A DNA stretch of 5,892 nucleotides. Origin: Erysipelothrix sp. Lineage in GTDB: Bacteria; Bacillota_I; Bacilli_A; Erysipelotrichales; Erysipelotrichaceae. The stretch covers positions 1 to 5,892 of the forward strand of contig JASLJD010000026.1 in NCBI GenBank assembly GCA_030152625.1, given 5' to 3'. Below the pieces are notes generated by a model, which saw only the letters and a program-made list of their open reading frames with translations, had not been told where the DNA came from and did not search any database. Shown here piece by piece: positions 1 through 4,674 of the stretch. The translations under genes and the position numbers were made by a program. Every line of letters starts with the position of its first letter. Position 1 is the first letter of the stretch.

Positions 1-70
1 ATTCTGAAATAACATACATTGCGAAGACAATGAGGAGAAATTTATAAGTCTTAGAAAGCGCTCTTTTCAA
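1..70 (-). CDS. Possible N-terminus of a leftward membrane protein (partial)
   Basis: Read leftward from a TTG codon at 70-68, the frame stays open to the window edge for about 23 codons. It encodes a short basic stretch (KRALSKTYK) followed by a hydrophobic run (FLLIVFAMYVI), as expected for the first membrane segment of a transporter or for a signal peptide. The weak points are the lack of a convincing Shine-Dalgarno site before this TTG and the fact that the frame is also open further upstream without an ATG, so the start is uncertain. A rightward frame ending at 45-47 is an alternative explanation for this stretch. No family can be named from so few residues. Confidence 0.25.
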   Translation of the reverse strand, partial: MKRALSKTYKFLLIVFAMYVISE

Positions 71-82
71 AACTAGGTTGTC

Positions 83-111
83 ATGACAGTCTCTGGGAAC
101 TATGCTATGAT
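83..111 (+). promoter_or_regulatory. Promoter of the cysteine hydrolase gene (extended -10)
   Basis: A -35-like ATGACA (83-88) lies 17 bp before TATGAT (106-111). TATGAT is preceded by TGC, giving an extended -10 element. A second reading in the same place is TTGTCA (78-83), 17 bp, TATGCT (101-106). Either would start transcription some 15-25 bases before the ATG at 135, leaving a very short leader. The -35 elements overlap a perfect 10-bp palindrome, TGTCATGACA (79-88), which could be an operator or a coincidence. Confidence 0.6.
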
Positions 112-134
112 AAACATATGAAGGAAGGGATATT

Positions 135-674
135 ATGAAAACAATATTACTTGTCGTGGACGTCCAAGAGGATTTTGTTCGTGGATCTTTACCAGGAGAA
201 AATGCTTTGGAACGTGTTCCGAATATGTTGGAACGTTTAAAACTTGCAGAAGAAAAAGGTGATTATCTAATTTTTACGCAAGATAGTCATGATAAAGATA
301 CTTATCTTTCAACACAAGAGGGACAAAAACTTCCGATTTATCACTGTGTTAGGGGAACCAAAGGGCATGAAATCTACGAGGAACTGCAAAGCTTCATCAA
401 AAAATCAACCCCTGTCATTGAAAAAGAAACTTTTGCCTCTTTTGAACTTGCGGAAAAAGTAGGTGAAAAGCTTGAAGAAGGTTATGAAGCGATTGAAATT
501 TTTGGGATTTGTACAGATATTTGTGTGATTAACACAGCAGTGGTCTTGAAAAACATGTATCCAGAAGTTCCTATTTATGTGAATGCATCATGCAGTGCGG
601 GTGTAAGCGAATCGTTACATGAAGAAGCTTTAAATGTCATGGAGTCTTTTCATATTAATATTATTCGTGATTAA
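135..674 (+). CDS. Isochorismatase-family cysteine hydrolase, probable nicotinamidase
   Basis: A 179-residue cytoplasmic enzyme of the isochorismatase/nicotinamidase superfamily. The catalytic triad is visible: Asp9 in VVDVQEDF, Lys97 in VIEKETF and Cys130 in GICTDICV. A likely metal site is Asp50 and His52 (TQDSH), Glu62 and His70 (PIYHC), the pattern found in nicotinamidases. Nicotinamidase converts nicotinamide to nicotinate plus ammonia for NAD salvage. The triad and metal ligands favour that role, but related hydrolases share the fold, so no gene symbol is given. Length is normal for the family. The ATG at 135 follows an AAGGAAGGG Shine-Dalgarno site (121-129). The gene appears monocistronic, with its own promoter and a terminator overlapping its stop codon. 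Confidence 0.9.
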   Translation: MKTILLVVDVQEDFVRGSLPGENALERVPNMLERLKLAEEKGDYLIFTQDSHDKDTYLSTQEGQKLPIYHCVRGTKGHEIYEELQSFIKKSTPVIEKETFASFELAEKVGEKLEEGYEAIEIFGICTDICVINTAVVLKNMYPEVPIYVNASCSAGVSESLHEEALNVMESFHINIIRD

Positions 675-700
675 AAAGCTTATCTCGAGCTTTTTTATTT
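673..700 (+). terminator. Small intrinsic terminator after the cysteine hydrolase gene
   Basis: AAAAAGCT (673-680) pairs perfectly with AGCTTTTT (688-695) around a 7-base loop, followed by a T-rich tail. The stem is AT-rich with only two G-C pairs, so it may be leaky. The hydrolase stop codon (672-674) lies at its base. It could also work leftward because of the A-run on its left side. Confidence 0.55.
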
Positions 701-709
701 TAGGAAAAA

Positions 710-718
710 TGCTAGAAT
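710..718 (+). promoter_or_regulatory. Probable extended -10 promoter for the 136-residue protein and reductase
   Basis: TGCTAGAAT (710-718) is an extended -10 closely resembling the TGCTATGAT before the cysteine hydrolase gene. Both are followed by AAA and a purine-rich Shine-Dalgarno site. There is no good -35; the T-run of the preceding terminator occupies that position. Transcription would begin near 725, giving a leader of about 15 bases. Confidence 0.45.
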
Positions 719-739
719 AAAGACAGGGAGAAGGATAAG

Positions 740-1150
740 ATGGAAGAAAAATATCAAGAAATCGATGGATGGATGATTCCAAAAGAGGAAGTGGAAGCCT
801 ACTTAAAAGATCTCCAGGCACTGAAAAGCACTCTTTATCGCTATGCGATGACTTATTATGATCGTTTTTATGATCGAGGAAGAGACACGGATGAAGGACA
901 TCACATCTATGCAGAACGTAAAGAAGATGGTTTGGAATTTATGATGCCTCTCAATCCTCATACGGTTTCACATTTTCGTTTATGGAAAGATGACTTGGAT
1001 GGCTATCTTGAAATCTTACACTGGCACCAATTACAATATTTGAATATGGCCTATGAAGGTGTTTCCCGTGATGAAGATATTTTGGCATTTCTCAGTGATC
1101 AGTTTGAAAAAGACTTTGATAAAGCTTACGAAGGAAGATATTGTTTTTAA
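740..1150 (+). CDS. Uncharacterised 136-residue acidic, aromatic-rich protein
   Basis: I do not recognise a family. The protein is 136 residues, acidic, and unusually rich in aromatics: about 13 Tyr, 7 Phe and 3 Trp (roughly 17 percent), plus 6 His. There is no signal peptide, membrane segment or cysteine cluster; the only Cys is the penultimate residue. It opens with a short GWMIPKEEV segment, then a probable helix rich in Leu, Tyr and Arg (about residues 18-47). The C-terminal third is charged and probably helical. It looks soluble and cytoplasmic. The start is well supported by a purine-rich AGGGAGAAGG Shine-Dalgarno site (725-734). The stop is 17 bp before the reductase ATG, so the two genes are very likely co-transcribed. 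That suggests, but does not prove, a related role. Confidence 0.8.
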   Translation: MEEKYQEIDGWMIPKEEVEAYLKDLQALKSTLYRYAMTYYDRFYDRGRDTDEGHHIYAERKEDGLEFMMPLNPHTVSHFRLWKDDLDGYLEILHWHQLQYLNMAYEGVSRDEDILAFLSDQFEKDFDKAYEGRYCF

Positions 1151-1152
1151 AT

Positions 1153-1161
1153 AAGGGGGAG
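1153..1161 (+). promoter_or_regulatory. Shine-Dalgarno site fixing the reductase start
   Basis: AAGGGGGAG ends six bases before the ATG at 1168. This ideal spacing selects that ATG over the upstream in-frame TTG at 1141, which has no comparable site. Confidence 0.75.
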
Positions 1162-1167
1162 CTTGAG

Positions 1168-2082
1168 ATGAAGAAAATAAGGATTGGAGAAAGTGATGTT
1201 TTTGCATCCCAAATAGCTTTGGGATGCATGCGTATGGATAAACTCAGTGTCGACGAGGCAGCAGAAGTGATTAAAGCGGCTCTTGACTCGGGTATTAATT
1301 TTTTTGATCATGCGGATATTTATGGTCAGGGTAAATCAGAAAAAATATTTGCTGAAGCATTAAAGCAATTAGCTGTTCCACGAGAAGACATCTTTATTCA
1401 ATCAAAATGTGGTATTGATGCTAAAAATGCTTGTTATAATTTCTCAAAAGACTACATCTTAGAGGCGGTCGATGGAATCCTTGAAAGACTTCAAAGTGAT
1501 TATTTAGATTTTCTTGTTTTACATCGACCGGATTCATGGATGGATCCCACGGAAGTGAATGAAGCTTTTAAAATTTTAAAGGAAACAGGCAAAGTGAAAC
1601 ATTTTGGTGTCAGCAATCATTCAGAAAATCAGATTAAGTTTTTAGAGACGGAAGTTCAAGAAAAATTAGAGCTTAACCAACTGCAGCTAAGCTTAATGCA
1701 TGCAGATCTCTTTAAATCCGGTTTTCATGTTAATTTAAGTTATGATGTGATGAGTGAAGGTCTTCTGGAATATTTAAGAAAAGAAAAAATGACTATTCAA
1801 GCTTGGTCTCCGTTTTATGCGGGTTTCTTCAAAGAAGTTTTTATCGATCATAAAGACTATCCTGTCTTGAATCGAAAACTCGCCCAGTTTGCTCAACGTT
1901 ACAATGTTAGCAAAGAAGCCATTGCGATTGCGTGGTTGACCAGTCATCCGGCTGAAATTCAAGTACTCAGCGGTAGTATGAATCCAGAAAGAATTAAAAA
2001 GATTGCGGCTGGTGCAGATATTCGCTTAAGCCGTGAAGAATGGTATGATCTTTATCGTGCAGCAGGTCATTTGCTTCCATAG
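1168..2082 (+). CDS. Aldo/keto reductase (YdhF-like)
   Basis: A 304-residue NAD(P)H-dependent oxidoreductase of the aldo/keto reductase superfamily, a cytoplasmic TIM-barrel enzyme that reduces carbonyl groups. The catalytic tetrad is complete: Asp47 and Tyr52 in FFDHADIYG, Lys80 in IQSKCGI and His119 in LVLHRPD. Other family signatures are ALGCMRM near the N-terminus, GKVKHFGVSNHS (141-152), a LNQLQLSLMH strand (169-178) and a C-terminal QVLSGSMNPERI cofactor-binding region. The pattern resembles the E. coli YdhF subgroup; the substrate cannot be inferred. The ATG at 1168 is preferred over an in-frame TTG at 1141, because AAGGGGGAG (1153-1161) is correctly spaced before the ATG and the TTG would add nine non-family residues overlapping the upstream gene. 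It is the second gene of a two-gene unit. Confidence 0.93.
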   Translation: MKKIRIGESDVFASQIALGCMRMDKLSVDEAAEVIKAALDSGINFFDHADIYGQGKSEKIFAEALKQLAVPREDIFIQSKCGIDAKNACYNFSKDYILEAVDGILERLQSDYLDFLVLHRPDSWMDPTEVNEAFKILKETGKVKHFGVSNHSENQIKFLETEVQEKLELNQLQLSLMHADLFKSGFHVNLSYDVMSEGLLEYLRKEKMTIQAWSPFYAGFFKEVFIDHKDYPVLNRKLAQFAQRYNVSKEAIAIAWLTSHPAEIQVLSGSMNPERIKKIAAGADIRLSREEWYDLYRAAGHLLP

Positions 2083-2213
2083 ATAATCTTTTCTTTTTCA
2101 ATGATTTGTCGATGTTTTAACTTAATAGGCAAGCAAAAGCGAACAATTTGAAGCTTGTCTCTGTGAAGATTTGTAAACTTCAATGGAAGTGAATGGAATT
2201 TAATGACTATCTT

Positions 2214-2259
2214 AAGAAGCATTTAGCTTAATTAAGCAGAGGCTAAGTGCTTCTTTTTT
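2214..2259 (+). terminator. Long-stem intrinsic terminator of the reductase unit
   Basis: The left arm 2214-2227 (AAGAAGCATTTAGC) pairs with the right arm 2242-2255 (GCTAAGTGCTTCTT): 14 pairs including one T-G wobble, around a 14-base loop. A T-run follows to 2259. It lies about 130 bases after the reductase stop codon, an unusually long 3' untranslated stretch, but no other gene is there to claim it. Confidence 0.8.
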
Positions 2260-2270
2260 GGATATATCCT

Positions 2271-2289
2271 TGCTTTAAGGAGTAAAGCA
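2271..2289. repeat. Perfect hairpin with an AGGAG loop
   Basis: TGCTTTA (2271-2277) and TAAAGCA (2283-2289) form a perfect 7-bp stem around AGGAG. There is no T-run, so it is not a terminator. A second copy of TGCTTTA at 2320-2326 could compete for the same TAAAGCA partner. Confidence 0.5.
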
Positions 2290-2427
2290 GCGTTGGATTA
2301 AGTAAATATCTTGTTAATTTGCTTTAGATTGGTCACAGTATAGCTAATCTTCAATCTTTGTTAGTGACTATAAAAAGAGAAATGGAATCACAAGTCTATC
2401 AGCTAAGGTATCGATTAGCTTGGATAG

Positions 2428-2459
2428 AAAAAAGAGGATCGTGACAGATCCTCTTTTTT
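2428..2459 (-). terminator. Strong bidirectional intrinsic terminator of fetAB
   Basis: AAAAAAGAGGATC (2428-2440) pairs perfectly over 13 bp with GATCCTCTTTTTT (2447-2459) around the 6-base loop GTGACA. Read leftward it gives a T-run directly after the stem and overlaps the fetB stop codon (2460-2458). Read rightward it also has a T-run, so it can stop transcripts from both sides. Confidence 0.92.
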
Positions 2460-3216
2460 AGTCTTTAAGTTGTTTTCTTTCATTGAAAAAAGTTTGGTAT
2501 GCGAGGTAGGCTGCGATGAAGGTACCAATAGCTGTCGTACCAACCAACATAAAAGTAACCATGATTTGGTATTTGACCGCAATAAGCGGTGATGTGCCTG
2601 CTAAGATCAAACCTGACATCATTCCCGGTAAAGAAACGATCCCTAATGTTTTCGCAGAATCGATTTTTGGAATCATTCCGGTCTTAATCGCATCTTTGAT
2701 AAGTTCTTGCGAAGCAAGAAGGGGTGAAGCGCCTAGTGCCAGTTTCGTATTGACTTCATCTTTTCGTAAATCATAATTTTGAGTGAGTTGTTTTAAGCTT
2801 AAGCTGATTGCTACCATGGTGTTACTGGTTACCATTCCGGCAAGAGGAATAATTTGATTTGGAACAAAGGCAATCGCTTTACTAAAAACCAAAATGCTCA
2901 ATGTTACACTAACCGCTAAGCTAATAGCAAGAAGACTGATTTTAAAAATATGTGGAATCTGTGAAGAACGTTTCGATGCTGTTTTCGCAGCATTTACAAT
3001 CATAAAGATCAAAAGTAAACTTGTAATCCAAACTTTATCGACATCGAAAAATTTATCCAGAACAAAACCTACTAAGAGAAGTTGGATAACAGCTCGAAAC
3101 ATGCTGATGAGGATCTCTTTTTCTAATTCTAAATTTTGCTTGTAAGAAAAGATAAGAGCGATAATCACCAAACTGAATGTTCCGATAAGGGAAGTGTTAC
3201 TCATGCTGACATGCAT
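2458..3216 (-). CDS. fetB: Iron-export ABC transporter permease FetB (UPF0014 family)
   Basis: A 252-residue integral membrane protein, close to the E. coli FetB (YbbM) length of about 259. Several hydrophobic segments are visible at about residues 7-24, 40-56, 62-76, 91-112, 118-140 and 212-240. The diagnostic family block is very well kept: IPLAGM (123-128), LALGASP (159-165), IPKIDSAKTLGIVSLPGMM (182-200) and KYQIMVTFML (215-224). With FetA it forms an ABC exporter; in E. coli FetAB is implicated in iron efflux and resistance to peroxide. Iron as substrate here is inferred from that homology. The ATG at 3216-3214 has a GAGG site nine bases before it (3229-3226). It overlaps the end of fetA by 20 bp, consistent with translational coupling. 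A second in-frame ATG at 3204 would cut the overlap to 8 bp but lacks such a site. Confidence 0.92.
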   Translation of the reverse strand: MHVSMSNTSLIGTFSLVIIALIFSYKQNLELEKEILISMFRAVIQLLLVGFVLDKFFDVDKVWITSLLLIFMIVNAAKTASKRSSQIPHIFKISLLAISLAVSVTLSILVFSKAIAFVPNQIIPLAGMVTSNTMVAISLSLKQLTQNYDLRKDEVNTKLALGASPLLASQELIKDAIKTGMIPKIDSAKTLGIVSLPGMMSGLILAGTSPLIAVKYQIMVTFMLVGTTAIGTFIAAYLAYQTFFNERKQLKD

Positions 3217-3862
3217 TGTTTAAAACCTCGACTTTCTGAATTTCGCCTTGATGCATCGTAATGCGTCGATCGGCTCCTTCGACACTCAAATCAAGATCAT
3301 GGGTTATCCAAACAATCGTCATCCCTTGCTTGTTAAGGTCACAAATTGCTTTTTGGACAATGCTTTGGCTTTCAGGATCGAGTGCTGAGCTCACTTCATC
3401 CAGTAAAAGCACATCTGGACTTAAAAGAAGACTTCTTATTAAAGCGATTCTTTGTATCTCTCCACCAGAAAGATTATTGATGGCTTGCTCTAAAGGAAAG
3501 TCGAGTTTGAAAAAGCGCAAGAAATCCTTCGCTTTTTGTTCATCAAAGCTTTCATCTAACATCTGAAATGTAAAAGCAAAATTGTCCCGAATCGTTTTAC
3601 CAAATAAATGCGGACTTTGTGCTACATAGGTAATTTTCTGTCTTAATTCGAGTGGATCATATTCTTCATATTTTCTATCTAAATAATAAAGATTTCCCGA
3701 CGAGTAGGGTTTTAAATCTGCGATAATCTTCAATAGAGTACTTTTACCTGCTCCTGAAGAACCAACAATGGTCAAATATTCTCCAGGTTGTATTTGAAGA
3801 TTGACATTTTTTAAGATATCTTTTCCATTATCTTGAAAAGATATGTTTTCAATTTTCAACAT
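3197..3862 (-). CDS. fetA: Iron-export ABC transporter ATP-binding protein FetA
   Basis: A 221-residue cytoplasmic ATPase with every ABC motif: Walker A GSSGAGKST (34-42), Q-loop Gln82 in YVAQSP, signature LSGGE (131-135), Walker B VLLLDE (151-156), D-loop SALD (159-162) and switch His188 in ITHD. It should power the FetB permease. FetA identity rests mainly on being coupled to an unmistakable FetB, on matching length (E. coli FetA is about 225 residues) and on gene order. The ATPase alone would be called only a generic ABC importer- or exporter-type subunit. Its ATG is preceded by AAGAGGT (3876-3870) with good spacing. It is the first gene of a leftward two-gene operon ending at 2428-2459. 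Confidence 0.9.
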   Translation of the reverse strand: MLKIENISFQDNGKDILKNVNLQIQPGEYLTIVGSSGAGKSTLLKIIADLKPYSSGNLYYLDRKYEEYDPLELRQKITYVAQSPHLFGKTIRDNFAFTFQMLDESFDEQKAKDFLRFFKLDFPLEQAINNLSGGEIQRIALIRSLLLSPDVLLLDEVSSALDPESQSIVQKAICDLNKQGMTIVWITHDLDLSVEGADRRITMHQGEIQKVEVLNNACQHE

Positions 3863-3889
3863 CTAAAAGACCTCTTTTCTGTCATGCAT

Positions 3890-3898
3890 AGTTTAGCA
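3890..3898 (-). promoter_or_regulatory. Tentative extended -10 for fetAB
   Basis: Read leftward, TGCTAAACT (3898-3890) resembles an extended -10, matching four of six positions in the hexamer. No clear -35 is seen 16-18 bp upstream. TATGCA (3890-3885) is an alternative -10. A fetAB promoter must lie in this 122-bp gap, but its exact position is uncertain. Confidence 0.25.
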
Positions 3899-3910
3899 AA
3901 AGTTTCTAAA
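3892..3910. promoter_or_regulatory. 19-bp imperfect dyad upstream of fetA
   Basis: The bases 3892-3910 read TTTAG, one mismatch, AA, three central bases, TT, one mismatch, CTAAA. This is a dyad with seven matching positions per arm. It overlaps the tentative fetA -10, where a repressor could act. Fur/PerR family operators are AT-rich dyads of similar size, but the sequence and centre spacing do not match a known consensus, so the regulator is unknown. Confidence 0.3.
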
Positions 3911-3915
3911 AATAG

Positions 3916-3949
3916 ATACAGCAATGCTTGTTCTTTTTGCATGCTGTAT
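3916..3949. promoter_or_regulatory. 11-bp inverted repeat between the divergent transporters
   Basis: ATACAGC plus ATGC (3916-3927, with A3923 unpaired) mirrors GCATGCTGTAT (3939-3949) across 11 bases. It lies just upstream of the TATAAT of the rightward exporter, covering its -35 region, and also upstream of any fetA promoter. It is therefore more likely a protein-binding site than an RNA hairpin. Confidence 0.4.
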
Positions 3950-3966
3950 GGTATTATTAGTATAAT
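3937..3966 (+). promoter_or_regulatory. Promoter of the rightward ABC exporter
   Basis: A perfect TATAAT (3961-3966) follows TTGCAT (3937-3942) at 18 bp. An alternative is TTGTTC (3928-3933), 18 bp, TATTAT (3952-3957). The first would leave a leader of only about 12 bases before the ATG at 3985, barely including the AGAAGGA site (3972-3978). The second would give about 21. Confidence 0.6.
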
Positions 3967-3984
3967 GGGAAAGAAGGATGTGCA

Positions 3985-4674
3985 ATGAAAATAATTATCC
4001 AGGATTTACACAAGTCCTTTGATGACAAGAAAGTTCTGAAAGGTATTAATTACAGCTTTGAAAAAGGAAAATCTTACACAATTTTAGGGAAAAACGGTTC
4101 AGGTAAAACAACTTTATTTAATTGTATTAGTCAAGAAATCGATTATGAGAAGGGAAGGATCAGTGTTGATGGTGAAAGACCCATTGAACACCATGATGTG
4201 GCTTATGTTTATACGACACCGATGTTACCGGATTTCATGACAGCTTATGAGTTTTTAGTTTATTTCAGTGATCTCCATGAAGAGAGGGGGCTTTCTCGAT
4301 ATCGTGTTGACGAATATTTAGATCTAGTTAATTTTTCAATGGAAGATCGACATCGTTTGATCAAAGATTATTCAACAGGGATGAAAAACAAAATCCAAAT
4401 GTTGGCAATGGTTTTATTGAAGCAAAATGTGCTACTTATGGATGAGCCTTTGACATCCTTAGATCTTTTAGCTGCCATTGATATGAAAAAGATGCTTTAC
4501 AAAGTCAAGCAGGACTGTGTCATGATTCTATCAACACATATTGTGTCGATAGCCAAAGAATTATCAGATCAAATTTTGCTTTTAAAGGATGGTAAACTCA
4601 TTGAATTAGATATGGATGAACTTCAAAAAAGTGATTTTGAAGAACAACTTGTGGAGATGCTAAAAGATGCCTGA
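3985..4674 (+). CDS. ABC exporter ATP-binding protein (ABC-2 type)
   Basis: A 229-residue cytoplasmic ATPase. Walker A is GKNGSGKTT (35-43), the signature is the exporter-type variant YSTGM (129-133), Walker B is VLLMDEP (149-155) with catalytic Glu154, the D-loop is SLD (158-160) and the switch is His185 in STH. The usual Q-loop glutamine is missing: the segment reads AYVYTTPML, with Thr77 where Gln is expected. YSTGMK signatures are typical of ATPases that drive drug, peptide or lipid exporters of the ABC-2 group. The substrate is unknown. The ATG at 3985 has AGAAGGA six bases upstream. The gene overlaps its membrane partner by 8 bp, so the two are surely translated together. Confidence 0.92.
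   Translation: MKIIIQDLHKSFDDKKVLKGINYSFEKGKSYTILGKNGSGKTTLFNCISQEIDYEKGRISVDGERPIEHHDVAYVYTTPMLPDFMTAYEFLVYFSDLHEERGLSRYRVDEYLDLVNFSMEDRHRLIKDYSTGMKNKIQMLAMVLLKQNVLLMDEPLTSLDLLAAIDMKKMLYKVKQDCVMILSTHIVSIAKELSDQILLLKDGKLIELDMDELQKSDFEEQLVEMLKDA

Larger units (their letters stand above)
2083..2457. other. Intergenic region between convergent units, with terminators and dyads
   Basis: This 375-bp gap between the convergent reductase and fetB genes holds no convincing gene. It contains a long-stem terminator (2214-2259), a perfect small hairpin (2271-2289), further imperfect dyads (about 2339-2373 and 2397-2426) and the bidirectional terminator (2428-2459). Two short open frames exist: a 51-codon leftward one (2222-2067) and a 38-codon rightward stretch ending in the second terminator (2328-2445). 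Neither has a Shine-Dalgarno site or recognisable similarity. The first 130 bases show only short repeats of AATGGA at about 2182 and 2192 and a 5-bp hairpin at 2177-2190. Confidence 0.7.

Noticed and set aside
3..47. End of a rightward gene upstream of the hydrolase
   Set aside because: Only 14 codons are open before a stop and they show no motif; the leftward reading with a hydrophobic segment is slightly more plausible, and neither is firm.
1141..1167. TTG start extending the reductase by nine residues
   Set aside because: The ATG at 1168 has an ideal Shine-Dalgarno site and family-like N-terminus; the extension overlaps the upstream gene.
2067..2222. Leftward 51-codon open frame starting inside the reductase terminator
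   Set aside because: It has no Shine-Dalgarno site, starts within a terminator stem, overlaps the reductase end and encodes a low-information basic peptide.
2328..2445. Rightward 38-codon open stretch ending in the second terminator, with an internal ATG at 2382
   Set aside because: It looks somewhat protein-like (VYQLRYRLAWIEKRGS) but has no proper ribosome site and no recognised relative; it could be a decayed gene remnant, but that cannot be supported.
2516..3566. Rightward open frames of 83-101 codons lying opposite fetA and fetB
   Set aside because: They are antisense shadows of two clearly conserved genes.
135..3862. A single NAD, redox and iron-stress gene island
   Set aside because: The genes are in separate transcription units with ordinary terminators between them; a functional link would be storytelling without conservation data.
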